In this document: piece by piece, positions 16,254 through 25,073 of the stretch | How positions within the stretch are numbered: the stretch's first letter is position 1 | How the letters are laid out: every line of letters starts with the position of its first letter | From: Streptomyces atroolivaceus | GTDB lineage: Bacteria; Actinomycetota; Actinomycetes; Streptomycetales; Streptomycetaceae | Reading direction: 5' to 3' | NCBI RefSeq assembly: GCF_000717025.1 | Contig: NZ_JNXG01000011.1 | Coordinates: 257,785-321,784, forward strand | Length of the DNA stretch: 64,000 bases | Notes under the pieces: model-generated | Database searches by the model: none | What the model was told of the DNA's origin: nothing | The model's input: the letters and a program-made list of their open reading frames with translations, nothing else | Translations under genes and position numbers: made by a program

Positions 16254-16859
16254 CTACCTGGAGGTGATGTCGACGATGATCCAGCGGCCGCCGCGCAGTT
16301 CCGCCGTCACCGAGAGCTGGGCCGCCGCCGTGGTGGCGGCCTTTCCTTCGCGCTCGTACACCTGGTCGAGGAAGACGAGGAGGTGGGCGCTGCCGGTGCC
16401 GAGCCGGGTGACTCCGGCGCGTACGGCCTGCGAGGTGAGCGTGAGCTTCTGGTCGGCCGCCTGCTTCTCGACCTGACCGAACAGGGCGGCGTACTGCTGG
16501 AGCGCCTTGCCCGCGAGGAGGCGTTTCGCCGACTCCTTGGTGGCGGCGGTGCTCTGCGGGCTGTACGAGAAGACCTTGCTCAGCGCGCTGCTGACGTCGC
16601 CGGCGACCCGGGTGGTCTCCGCGGTGTCGGTCAGCGCGCGGTTCGAGGTGGCGGGGGTGTCACGCAACTGCTGCGCCTTCACGAAGAGGACGGCACCGGC
16701 GGCCAGCAGGGCGACGGCCGTCACCGCCGCGAGGATCCGGCGCCACGCCGTGCGGCGGGGCGCACCCGGTTCCTCGGTGGCTTCGGTGCCCGCGTCCTGG
16801 ACGTCTGCGTCCGGGTTCGAGGAGGCGTCCTCGACCGTGGTACCTCCGGCCTGTTTCAT
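16254..16859 (-). CDS. Mce-associated membrane protein (long type, proximal copy)
   Basis: 201 residues: acidic cytoplasmic N terminus, transmembrane helix near 36-58 (ILAAVTAVALLAAGAVLFV), then the NTF2-like Mas domain (SNRALTDTAETTRVAGDVSSALSKVFSYSP) ending GGRWIIVDITSR. Its start overlaps the stop of the upstream short Mas gene by 4 bp. Paralogue of 14906-15661. Confidence 0.85.
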   Translation of the reverse strand: MKQAGGTTVEDASSNPDADVQDAGTEATEEPGAPRRTAWRRILAAVTAVALLAAGAVLFVKAQQLRDTPATSNRALTDTAETTRVAGDVSSALSKVFSYSPQSTAATKESAKRLLAGKALQQYAALFGQVEKQAADQKLTLTSQAVRAGVTRLGTGSAHLLVFLDQVYEREGKAATTAAAQLSVTAELRGGRWIIVDITSR

Positions 16860-17377
16860 CCGCCGCTCCCGACCGGTATCGCGTCCAGTGCCTTGATCTT
16901 CCAGCCGTCCCCGGTCCGGGCCAGGGCCGCTTCGAAGCGTTTGCGCTCCGTGCCGCCCGCGCCCTTGCGCGGGGTGATCTCGACTTCCACGGTGGCGATC
17001 AGCATCGCCGTACCGGCACGGTCGTCGAGTGCCGTGAGCGCCGCGTCGGTCACCTTGCCGCGTGCGGTGGCCCCCGACCCGGTGAGCTCGGCGGTGTCCT
17101 TCTTGCGGGTGCTCTCCAGCCGGTCGTGCAGCGGCCCCGTGGACGCGGCGAGCCAGGCCGTGAGACCGGACCTCACGCTCGCGGCACTCCCGCCGTCCAT
17201 GCTGTTCAGCCGCGCGAGGCGGCTCCTGCCGTCGGCGAGCGCGGCGTCACGCGCCTTGGCGTACGCGAGGGTGTCGTCGCCGCGCGCCTGCGCGTAGGAC
17301 CAGCCGCCGAGTCCGCAGACCAGCACGGCCGCGAGCATGACGGCCCATCCGCTGAGGCTCTTCGCACGGGGATTCAC
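16856..17377 (-). CDS. Mce-associated membrane protein (short type, proximal copy)
   Basis: 173 residues, with an N-terminal transmembrane helix (AVMLAAVLVCGLGGWSYA) and an extracytoplasmic domain starting AYAKARDAALADGRSRLARLNSMD and ending GDGWKIKALDAIPVG. Its start codon overlaps the end of mceF by 4 bp. Paralogue of 15710-16240. Envelope accessory protein of the Mce complex. Confidence 0.85.
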   Translation of the reverse strand: MNPRAKSLSGWAVMLAAVLVCGLGGWSYAQARGDDTLAYAKARDAALADGRSRLARLNSMDGGSAASVRSGLTAWLAASTGPLHDRLESTRKKDTAELTGSGATARGKVTDAALTALDDRAGTAMLIATVEVEITPRKGAGGTERKRFEAALARTGDGWKIKALDAIPVGSGG

Positions 17378-18627
17378 GCGCCACCGCCCAGGCCGAGCAG
17401 GCCGGCCATGCCGCCGGCCCCGGGTGCCTCTCCGGTGGCACCGAGGGCTCCGGGCAGTCCGGCCGAGTCGGTACCGGAGAGCGGGGAGCCGGGCACCGCA
17501 GGCTCCGGCACGCCGCCGCCCCCGGGTGCGTTCGCGCTGCCGCGGACGTTGATGCCACTGCCCGGCGAGGAGGCGCAGCGAGCCTTGTCGTTGACCGCGG
17601 GGGCGGGTGAGACGTCCTTGCCCGGGCGGTAGGTGGTCGAGCCGTATCCGGCGGTGCAGGGCAGCGGCTCGAAGAAGGTGACGGACATCCCGAACCGGGC
17701 GTTCCCGTCCTCGTCGATGATGCTCGCACCGGCCGCCGCGACCGCGGGCACCTTCACCAGCAGCTCCTCCAGGCCCCGTTGCCGGGTGACCGCCACCTCG
17801 GAGGTGGTGAGCAGGTTGGCGACGACGACTCCGAAGCCGGGTTCGAGGTCGCGCAGGAGTCCGCTGATCTGGGCGGTGGCACCGGGCGCTGTCGCGATCA
17901 GCCGGCGCAGGTCGGTGTCGGATCCCTTGAGTTCGGCGGCGAGTTCCTCGGCGCCGGACGCGAATCCCTTGAGCGCCTCGCCCTGTTCGGCCTGGGTACG
18001 CAGGACCGTCTCGCCGTCCGCCATCAGCTTGGTGGTGGTCGGCAGGGCCTCGTCGGCGGCCTCGACGAAGTCGCTGCCGGTGTCGAGCAGGACCTGCAGG
18101 TCGTCGCCGCGTCCCTCGAACGCCGCACCGAACTCCTCGACCACGGTACGCAGAGCTTCGGCGTCGACGGAGGCGGTGAGGTCGTTGACACTGGTGAGGA
18201 CGTCGGTGACGGGCGCCGGAATGGTGGTGTCGGCCTGGTCGATGACCGAGCCGTTCTCCAGGAACGGCCCGTCCTCGCGGGTGGGACGCAGGTCGATGTA
18301 CTGCTCGCCGACCGCGGAGAGGCTGGCCACGACGGCCTGCAGGCTGTCGGGGATGCGGGGCGCGTCGTTCTCGATGCGCAGCTCGGCCTCGACGCCGTCG
18401 TCGGTGAGCTCGATCGGGCCGACCCTGCCGACGGAGACACCTCGATAGGTGATGTTGGAGTGGGTGAACAGACCGCCCGTCTGCGGGAGTTGCACCGTGA
18501 CGGTGTAGTAGCTGCGCAGGCCCACGTAGTGGCCGAGGTCGGCGTAGCGGGCGCCGAGGTAGCCGAGGACGAGCACCGCGATGATCAGGAAGGCGATGTT
18601 CTTGAGCCGGGTGGCGAGGGTGATCAT
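17374..18627 (-). CDS. mceF: Mce family protein, MceF-type
   Basis: 417 residues, last of six Mce (MlaD-domain) proteins. The N-terminal transmembrane helix is IAFLIIAVLVLGYLGARYA, then the MlaD domain at about 38-115 (YYTVTVQLPQTGGLFTHSNITYRGVSVGRVGPI, SLSAVGEQYIDLRP), a long helical region to about residue 300, and a Gly/Pro/Ala-rich tail. Six such subunits are thought to form a hexameric needle that carries lipid or sterol across the envelope. Its ATG overlaps the mceE stop by one base. Confidence 0.9.
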   Translation of the reverse strand: MITLATRLKNIAFLIIAVLVLGYLGARYADLGHYVGLRSYYTVTVQLPQTGGLFTHSNITYRGVSVGRVGPIELTDDGVEAELRIENDAPRIPDSLQAVVASLSAVGEQYIDLRPTREDGPFLENGSVIDQADTTIPAPVTDVLTSVNDLTASVDAEALRTVVEEFGAAFEGRGDDLQVLLDTGSDFVEAADEALPTTTKLMADGETVLRTQAEQGEALKGFASGAEELAAELKGSDTDLRRLIATAPGATAQISGLLRDLEPGFGVVVANLLTTSEVAVTRQRGLEELLVKVPAVAAAGASIIDEDGNARFGMSVTFFEPLPCTAGYGSTTYRPGKDVSPAPAVNDKARCASSPGSGINVRGSANAPGGGGVPEPAVPGSPLSGTDSAGLPGALGATGEAPGAGGMAGLLGLGGGA

Positions 18628-19775
18628 CAGCGGGTGCCCTCCGTGCCGGATGCGGTGACCGACGGAAGCGGCAGGGGCAGTGCCGAGCCGGACTTCTGCT
18701 GGGTCCCGGTCGCCGGCGGGGCGTCCGGGGTGAGTGCGGGGATGATCTGGGTGCCGGGCATGGCGGTGACGTCCAGGTAGACGTTGAGGTAGTCGCCCTT
18801 CACGCCGCGCAGCACCTCGTCCGTGAACGGGTAGGTGAGCAGCACCTGCAAGGAGTCGGGGAGGTCGTTCCCCGAGTCGGCGAGAGCCGTGAGGGTGGGG
18901 GCGAGAGCCTTGAGGTCGGCGACCATGTCCGCCTTGCTCTTGTCGATCGTGTCCACGGCGACGGTGGAGAGCGTGTCGAGCGAGCGCAGCATGGTGAGGA
19001 GGGATCCACGCTGCTTCTCCAGGACCTTCAGGCCCGGGCTGAGTCCGGTCAGTACGGTTCCGACGTCCTGTTTCCGGGTGGCGAGCGTGGCGGCGAGCCG
19101 GTTGACTCCGTCGAGCGCGTCGGTGATGTCCTCCTTGTGCTCGTCCAGGTTGGTGACCAGCGTGTCGACGCGGCTCAGCATCGAGCGGATCTGGGGTTCC
19201 TGTCCGGCCAGTGCTCTGTTGAGCTCGGTGGTGATGGTCTTCAGCTGGGCGACGCCCCCGCCGTTGAGGAGCATGGACAGGGCTCCGAAGACCTCTTCGA
19301 CCTCGGGGTTGCGGTTGGTGCGTACGAGCGGGATCCGGTCACCGTCGGACAGTGAGCCCTTCGCCGTGCCCTCGGCGGGCGGTGAGAGCTGGACGTACTT
19401 CTCGCCGAGGAGGCTGGACTGTTCGAGGTGGGCGTACGCGTTGGCCGGCATCCTGATCTTCCCGTTGACGCGCATGGTCACCTTGGCGGTCCAGCTGCCC
19501 GGGGTGAGGGAGATCTTGGTGACCCGTCCGACGGCTACGTCGTTGACCTTGACGGACGACTGCGGCGCGAGGCTGAGGACGTCCCCGAACTCGGCGGTGA
19601 TCTCGTACGGGTGGTCGCCGAGGTCGGCTCCGCCGGGCAGCGGCAGCTGGTCGATGCCCGAGAACGACGGCAGACCGGTGGTCGTGGCGACGAGCACGAG
19701 ACCGACGCCTGCGGCGACCAGGGCGCCGAGGCCCGTGACCGTGCGGGTGCCGGGTCTGCGCAGGGCGGGGCTCAT
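18627..19775 (-). CDS. mceE: Mce family protein, MceE-type without lipobox
   Basis: 382 residues. Transmembrane or signal segment TVTGLGALVAAGVGLVLVATTTG, then the MceE-typical GIDQLPLPGGADLGDHPYEI and the MlaD domain (VKVNDVAVGRVTKISLTP, LLGEKYVQLSPP), followed by long coiled helices. In mycobacteria the MceE position is a lipoprotein with a Cys just before this GxxxLPLPG segment; here the equivalent residues are TGLPSFSG and no Cys is present. It overlaps mceD by 4 bp. Confidence 0.88.
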   Translation of the reverse strand: MSPALRRPGTRTVTGLGALVAAGVGLVLVATTTGLPSFSGIDQLPLPGGADLGDHPYEITAEFGDVLSLAPQSSVKVNDVAVGRVTKISLTPGSWTAKVTMRVNGKIRMPANAYAHLEQSSLLGEKYVQLSPPAEGTAKGSLSDGDRIPLVRTNRNPEVEEVFGALSMLLNGGGVAQLKTITTELNRALAGQEPQIRSMLSRVDTLVTNLDEHKEDITDALDGVNRLAATLATRKQDVGTVLTGLSPGLKVLEKQRGSLLTMLRSLDTLSTVAVDTIDKSKADMVADLKALAPTLTALADSGNDLPDSLQVLLTYPFTDEVLRGVKGDYLNVYLDVTAMPGTQIIPALTPDAPPATGTQQKSGSALPLPLPSVTASGTEGTR

Positions 19776-20920
19776 CGGTCCGTCTCCTTCTTCTCGCCCT
19801 TGCCGGACTTCTTCTTCGCGGCCCCCGTGTCCGCCGGGGTGCCGTAGACGGTGCCGACGGCGGGCAGCGGCAGGACGGGCAGGACCTTCTGCCGGGTGGC
19901 GTCCACCGGGGCCAGCCCTTCGAGGCCGGCGGTTCCCGTCCCGGGTTCGAGGAGCGGGCCGCCCATCGACAGCTCGTTGAGGTTCGTGCGCCCGTTGAGG
20001 GTGCGGTTCGCCGGGTCGTACGCGTTGAGCACGTTGCCCGCCGCGAGCGGCAGCGTGTCGAGCGACTCGGCGAGCGAGGCACGCTGGTCGACCAGGGTCT
20101 GGGTGAGCGGTACCAGGAGGTCGACGTTCTTCTTGAGCGCACCACGGTTCTTCTGGATGAAGCTCTTGACCTGGCCGAGTGCGGTGCCGAGCTCTCTCAG
20201 CGCGGCGCTGAGGTTCTCCTTGTCCTCGGCGAGGAAGCCGGTGACGGAGTTGAGCTGCTGCTCCGCGGCCCGCACCTCACCGTCCTTCTCCTTGAGCATG
20301 GTGGTGAAGGTCTGGAGGTGGGACAGCGTGCCGAAGAGGTTTCCGCTGCTCCTGTCGAGCGTCTTGGTCGCCTTGCCGAACTGCTCGATGGAGTCCCCGA
20401 TCGCCTCTCCGTTGCCCTTGAGGTTCTCGGAGCCGGTCTTCAGGAGTTCGGAGAGCGCTCCGTCGGCGTTGGCGCCGTCGGGGCCGAGTGCCGTGGAGAG
20501 CTCGGTGATCGACTCGTAGAGCTGGTCGACCTCGATGGGTGTGGCGTTGCCGGCGGCGGGCAGGACGGCACCGCCCTCCAGCCGCGCTCCCCCGGTGTAG
20601 GCCGGAGCGAGCTGCACGTACCGGTCGGCGACGAGGCTGGGGGCGACGACGAGGGCGTGCGCGTCCGCGGGAACACTGACTCCCTCGTCGAGCCGCAGCG
20701 TGATCCGGACCTCCTCGCCGCGCGGGTCGACCGATTCGACGGTCCCCACCTTCACCCCGAGGACCCGAAGGTCCGACCCCGGGTACACACCGGTGGCCCG
20801 GTCGAAGTAGGCGGTGATGGTGGTCGTGCCCTCCTGCTCCATGGCCGTCACGCCCGAGCCGACGGCCACGGCCACGACGGCGAGTCCGGCGCCGATGCCG
20901 GTGATGCGGGTGCGTCTCAT
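19772..20920 (-). CDS. mceD: Mce family protein, MceD-type
   Basis: 382 residues: N-terminal membrane anchor (GIGAGLAVVAVAVGSGVTA), MlaD domain (TTITAYFDRATGVYPGSDLRVLGVKVGTV, SLVADRYVQLAPAYTGG), long helical segment, and a Lys-rich C terminus (AKKKSGKGEKKETDR). The DxxTGLYPGxxVRxLGVxVG signature is typical of actinobacterial MceD. It starts 2 bp after mceC and overlaps mceE by 4 bp. Confidence 0.9.
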   Translation of the reverse strand: MRRTRITGIGAGLAVVAVAVGSGVTAMEQEGTTTITAYFDRATGVYPGSDLRVLGVKVGTVESVDPRGEEVRITLRLDEGVSVPADAHALVVAPSLVADRYVQLAPAYTGGARLEGGAVLPAAGNATPIEVDQLYESITELSTALGPDGANADGALSELLKTGSENLKGNGEAIGDSIEQFGKATKTLDRSSGNLFGTLSHLQTFTTMLKEKDGEVRAAEQQLNSVTGFLAEDKENLSAALRELGTALGQVKSFIQKNRGALKKNVDLLVPLTQTLVDQRASLAESLDTLPLAAGNVLNAYDPANRTLNGRTNLNELSMGGPLLEPGTGTAGLEGLAPVDATRQKVLPVLPLPAVGTVYGTPADTGAAKKKSGKGEKKETDR

Positions 20921-20921
20921 G

Positions 20922-21938
20922 TCAGCGGCCCCCCTGCTTCGGCGGCATGCAGTCGTTCTTCGGGGGTGTGCCCTTCGGCAGGTAGTCCTTCGGGACGACC
21001 CCGCACACGTAGTTGTCGAACCAGCGGCCGTTGCCGAGGGTGTTGCCGACGAGCCGGTTGTAGGTGCCGGCCATGGAGAGCACCTTGTCGAGGCTCTTGC
21101 GGTTCTTCACCAGGACGGTGGTGACCCGCCCCAGCGAATCGAGGGTGGGCTGCAGCTGCTTGTTGTTGTCGGTGACGAGACCGGTGAGCTGTGTGCCGAG
21201 GTCCCGGGTGCCGGTGAGCAGCAGGTGGATGGAGTCGCGCCTGGCCTGGATCTCGCCGAGGAGCAGGTTGCCGTCCTCCAGGAGGGTCTCGAAGCTGCTC
21301 TTCTTGGTGGCGAGCGTCTTGGTGAGCTGCTTGCTGCCCTTGAGGAGGGTGGCGAGCTGCGCGTCGCGTTCGGAGACCGTCCTGGACAGGGCGGAGAGCC
21401 CTTCCGCGGCGCTGCGTACGTCGGGCGGCGAGTCCTTGAAGGTGTCCGAGATGGTCCGGAAGCTCTGGGCGAGCTGGGCCGTGTCGATCTCCTCGATGGT
21501 CTCGCCGAGCCCGTTGAACGCCTGGGTGACGTCGTAGGGGGAGGTCGTGCGGCTCGACGTGATGCGGGAGTCCGGGTCCTGCGGGGCGTCGCCGAGCGGG
21601 TCCACCGCCAGGTACTTCTCGCCCAGAAGGGTCTTGACGGCGATGCCGACGGTGGAGGAGTTGCCTATCCAGGCGTCCTTCACCTTGAAGTCGACCTTCA
21701 CCTTGGCGCCGTTGAGTGAGACTCCGGTGACCTCTCCCACCTTCACGCCGGCGATCCGCACCTCGTCGCCGGTGTCCAGACCGGCGGACTCGCTGAAGTC
21801 GGCGCTGTAGGCGGTGCCGCCGCCGATGAAGGGCAGTGCGTCGGCCCGGTAGGCGGCGAGGCCGACCAGGGCCAGGACGACGAGCCCGATGACGCCGATG
21901 GCGACGGGGTTGCGTTCCCGTACGGGCTTGATCCTCAT
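20922..21938 (-). CDS. mceC: Mce family protein, MceC-type
   Basis: 338 residues from the ATG at 21938, preferred over the GTG at 21947 because it makes the standard 4-bp ATGA overlap with mceB. Membrane anchor NPVAIGVIGLVVLALVGLAAY, MlaD domain (AYSADFSESAGLDTGDEVRIAGVKVGEVTGV, LLGEKYLAVDPLG), then helices. The C-terminal half carries Cys residues (DNYVCGV, KNDCMPP) that may form a disulfide outside the cell. Confidence 0.9.
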   Translation of the reverse strand: MRIKPVRERNPVAIGVIGLVVLALVGLAAYRADALPFIGGGTAYSADFSESAGLDTGDEVRIAGVKVGEVTGVSLNGAKVKVDFKVKDAWIGNSSTVGIAVKTLLGEKYLAVDPLGDAPQDPDSRITSSRTTSPYDVTQAFNGLGETIEEIDTAQLAQSFRTISDTFKDSPPDVRSAAEGLSALSRTVSERDAQLATLLKGSKQLTKTLATKKSSFETLLEDGNLLLGEIQARRDSIHLLLTGTRDLGTQLTGLVTDNNKQLQPTLDSLGRVTTVLVKNRKSLDKVLSMAGTYNRLVGNTLGNGRWFDNYVCGVVPKDYLPKGTPPKNDCMPPKQGGR

Positions 21939-22966
21939 CCCGTGCACCTCGATCCGCCGATCGTGATGCCGGTGGGCGGGGCGCTGCCGTCCTCGGTCGT
22001 CACACCGGTGACCTTCGCCTCGCAGAGGTAGAGGTTGAGCCAGGACCCGTAGGAGGTGAGACGGGTGATCGCCTCCATCTTGGCGGGCGTCTTCTCCAGG
22101 AAGCTCTCGATCTTCGGTGCGTTCCTGTCGAGCTGTCCGGTGAGCCGGCCCAGCTGCGCGATGTCCTTCTTGAGCGGTGCACGGCCGTCCTGGAGGAGGT
22201 CCGCGGTGACGGTGGTGAGTGCCCCCATCGCCGTGACCGCGTCGCCGAGCGGCTTGCGGTCGCCGGAGAAGCCCTTGACGAGTTTCTCGAGGGTGACGAC
22301 GAGGTCGTCGAAGCCGGCCTCGCGGTCGTTGACGGTCTTGAGGACCGTGTTGAGGTTCTTGATCACCTCACCGATCACCTTGTCCTTGGCCGCGACGGTG
22401 CCGGTCAGTGATCCGACGTGGGAGAGGATGCTGTCGACGGTGCCGCCCTCGCCCTGGAGGACCTGCACGATGGACCCGGCGAGCTGGTTGACGTCCGGCG
22501 GGGAGAGTCCTTCGAACAAGGGCTGGAAGCCGTTGAAGAGCTGGGTGAGGTCGAGCGCGGGCGTGGTCCGCGAGAGCGGGATCGTCGCCCCGGATCCGAA
22601 GGTCGCCCCCACCGGCCCGGCGCCCTGGTCGAGGTCGATGTAGCGCTGGCCGACCATGTTGAGGTACTTGATCGACGCGGTCACCGAGGCGGGCAGCTCG
22701 CGGCCCCTGCGTACGGCGAAGCCGACTTCGGCCTGCCGTCTGTCGGCGACCCGGATGGACTCGACCTGCCCGACCTTGACGCCCGCGATCCTGACGCTGT
22801 CACCGACGACCAGTCCGGTGGCGTCGGTGAACCTGGCCTTGTACGAGGTGGTGTCGCCGACGCCGGTGTTGGCGATGGACAGGCCGAGGACGGTGGTGGC
22901 CAGTGCGGTCACCACCACGAAGACGAGGGATTTCGCGAGCGGTCCCGCGAGGGAGCGGCGCTTCAC
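21935..22966 (-). CDS. mceB: Mce family protein, MceB-type
   Basis: 343 residues. Membrane anchor SLVFVVVTALATTVLGLSIA, MlaD domain (SYKARFTDATGLVVGDSVRIAGVKVGQVESI, NMVGQRYIDLDQG), helical region, and two Cys near the C terminus (YLCEAKV, SRCTG). Overlaps mceA and mceC by 4 bp each. Confidence 0.9.
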   Translation of the reverse strand: MKRRSLAGPLAKSLVFVVVTALATTVLGLSIANTGVGDTTSYKARFTDATGLVVGDSVRIAGVKVGQVESIRVADRRQAEVGFAVRRGRELPASVTASIKYLNMVGQRYIDLDQGAGPVGATFGSGATIPLSRTTPALDLTQLFNGFQPLFEGLSPPDVNQLAGSIVQVLQGEGGTVDSILSHVGSLTGTVAAKDKVIGEVIKNLNTVLKTVNDREAGFDDLVVTLEKLVKGFSGDRKPLGDAVTAMGALTTVTADLLQDGRAPLKKDIAQLGRLTGQLDRNAPKIESFLEKTPAKMEAITRLTSYGSWLNLYLCEAKVTGVTTEDGSAPPTGITIGGSRCTG

Positions 22967-24267
22967 TTGAGCTTCACCTCCGCGCCGCGGAAGGCCGGAC
23001 CGATGAGCACGCTGCTCCAGTCGGGCAGGGACCGCGGCTGGACTTCGAGTGAGGGGGCGACGAGTTCGTTGACGAGCCGGCTCTCCTGGGGAGAGTTCGG
23101 CATGCCGAGCGCACTTTCGGTGGCTGCGGGCGCTTCGGCCGGTCCCGCGTCACCTGTGTTCCGCGGCGGGTCGGAGACCTTTCGCGCGTCGGCGGTCGGG
23201 ACCGCCCTGCCGGTGTACGGCACCGAGTAGCAGTGCGGGCCGCCGGTGGCGTCGTAGACCGGGGTGTCCTTGCCGGCCACGTACTTGCCCTTGGACTCCA
23301 CCGCCTTGACGGTGACGTGCAGTCCCGGCTTGTCGGTGCCCTTGCCGAGGGCCTTGTCCATGGCGGGGACGAACCCGGCCATCGTGCGCAGGGTGCAGGG
23401 GAAGGAGTCGGAGTACTCGGCGAGGAGTTCCAGTGTCGGGCGGCCGGATGCGGAGAGACGGATGAGGTTGTCCTTGTTCTTCCGCAGGAAAGCGGTGACG
23501 TCGTTCGCGGAGGCGGTGGTGGATCCGTACAGGTCGGCCAGTTCCGCCTGCTGCTCGGCGATCGTGCCGCTGGTGGTGGTGAAGTCGGTGAGCGCCTCCA
23601 GGACGTCGGGGGCGGCGTCGGCGTAGAGATGACTCACCTTGACCAGTTCCTTGATGTCCGCGTTGAGCGTGGGGAGTTGGGGGTTGAACTCCTTCAGGTG
23701 CGCGTCGAGGGTGACCAAGGTGTCGCCGAGCTTGTCACCGCGTCCCTCGAGCGCCTGGGACACTGCGCCCAGGGTCGCGGCGAGCTTCTCCGGCTTGACG
23801 GCGGTCAGCATCGGCAGGACGTTGTCGAGTACCTCCTCCAGCTCGATCGCGTTGCTGGAGCGGTCCTGCGGTATCACCGCCCCGGCCCGCAGGGTCTCGG
23901 CGGAGGGGACCGCGGGAGGCACGAGAGCCACGTACCTCTCCCCGAAGAGGGTGGTGGGCAGCATCTGGGCGGTGACGTCGGCCGGGATCCGGCCGAGCCG
24001 GTCCGGCTGGATGGCGAGGGTGAGCCGGGCCCCGTCACCGTCGGCCGCGATGTGGCGCACTTCGCCGATCACGACGCCGCGCAGCTTCACCTCGGCGTTG
24101 TCGTGCATCTCGTTACCGACACTTCCGGTGCGCACCGTCACTGTGGCGTCGTCGGCGAAGTCCTTCTCGTACACCGAGACCGACACCCATACGAGGACGG
24201 CGGGCACGAGCACGAAGGTCACGCCCGCGAGTCTGCGGCGCACCGTCTGCGCCGTGGAGGAGGACAT
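22963..24267 (-). CDS. mceA: Mce family protein, MceA-type
   Basis: 434 residues, first Mce protein of the operon. Membrane anchor LAGVTFVLVPAVLVWVSVSVY, MlaD domain (VTVRTGSVGNEMHDNAEVKLRGVVIGEVRHI, LFGERYVALVPP), long helices, and an unstructured C terminus. The stop/start junction with the upstream permease is a one-base overlap. Likely part of the hexameric envelope channel. Confidence 0.9.
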   Translation of the reverse strand: MSSSTAQTVRRRLAGVTFVLVPAVLVWVSVSVYEKDFADDATVTVRTGSVGNEMHDNAEVKLRGVVIGEVRHIAADGDGARLTLAIQPDRLGRIPADVTAQMLPTTLFGERYVALVPPAVPSAETLRAGAVIPQDRSSNAIELEEVLDNVLPMLTAVKPEKLAATLGAVSQALEGRGDKLGDTLVTLDAHLKEFNPQLPTLNADIKELVKVSHLYADAAPDVLEALTDFTTTSGTIAEQQAELADLYGSTTASANDVTAFLRKNKDNLIRLSASGRPTLELLAEYSDSFPCTLRTMAGFVPAMDKALGKGTDKPGLHVTVKAVESKGKYVAGKDTPVYDATGGPHCYSVPYTGRAVPTADARKVSDPPRNTGDAGPAEAPAATESALGMPNSPQESRLVNELVAPSLEVQPRSLPDWSSVLIGPAFRGAEVKLK

Positions 24268-25070
24268 CAGCCGGCCACCTTCACCGTGGTCGTCGCGCCC
24301 CAGATGGCGAGCGAGAGGAAGAAGTCGGTGACGCTGATGAGCACGATGGCGTTCCGCACCGACCGGCCCACGGCCACTCCGACGCCGGCGGGGCCGCCGG
24401 TCGCGTGGAAGCCGTAGTAGCAGTGGGCGAGGATCACCAGCACGCTGAAGATCAGCACCTTGAGCACCGACAACAGGACGTCGTCCGGGGAGAGGAAGAG
24501 ATTGAAGTAGTGGTCGTAGGTGCCCGCCGACTGCCCGTTGAACAGGACCGTTATGTAGCGGGAGGCCAGGTAGGAGGAGAGCAGCCCGATCGCGTAGAGC
24601 GGGATGATGGCGACGACGCCGGCGATGATGCGTGTGGTGACGAGGTACGGCATGGAGCGCACACCCATCGCTTCCAGCGCGTCGACCTCCTCGTTGATCC
24701 GCATCGCGCCGAGCTGGGCGGTGAAGCCGGCGCCGACGGTTGCGGAGAGGGCGAGGCCCGCGACGAGCGGGGCGATCTCCCGGGTGTTGAAGTAGGCGGA
24801 GATGAAGCCGGTGAAGGCGGAGGTGCCGATCTGGTCGAGGGCGGCGTACCCCTGGAGACCGACGACCGAGCCGGTGGCGAGGGTCATCGCGATCATCACG
24901 CCGATGGTTCCGCCGATGACCCCGAGACCGCCGCTTCCGAAAGCGACCTCGGCGAGGAGCCGCTGCACCTCCTTGAGGTAGCGGCGCAGGGTCCTCGGGA
25001 TCCAGATCAGGGCGCGTACGTAGAAGGTGAGCTGTTCGCCGGAGCGGTCCAGCCAGCCGAGCATCGACAT
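24267..25070 (-). CDS. yrbEB: YrbE/MlaE-type permease B of the Mce transporter
   Basis: 267-residue integral membrane protein of the MlaE/YrbE (DUF140) family, with about five helices. Conserved elements are GGTIGVMIAMTLATGSVVGLQGY, TVGAGFTAQLGAMRINEEVDALEAMGVRS (the cytoplasmic coupling loop with its EEVDALEAMG motif) and YGFHATGGPAGVGVAVGRSVR near the C terminus. It pairs with the upstream permease and the ATPase to form the inner-membrane core. Starts 3 bp after the permease A stop. Confidence 0.94.
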   Translation of the reverse strand: MSMLGWLDRSGEQLTFYVRALIWIPRTLRRYLKEVQRLLAEVAFGSGGLGVIGGTIGVMIAMTLATGSVVGLQGYAALDQIGTSAFTGFISAYFNTREIAPLVAGLALSATVGAGFTAQLGAMRINEEVDALEAMGVRSMPYLVTTRIIAGVVAIIPLYAIGLLSSYLASRYITVLFNGQSAGTYDHYFNLFLSPDDVLLSVLKVLIFSVLVILAHCYYGFHATGGPAGVGVAVGRSVRNAIVLISVTDFFLSLAIWGATTTVKVAG

Positions 25071-25073
25071 CGC

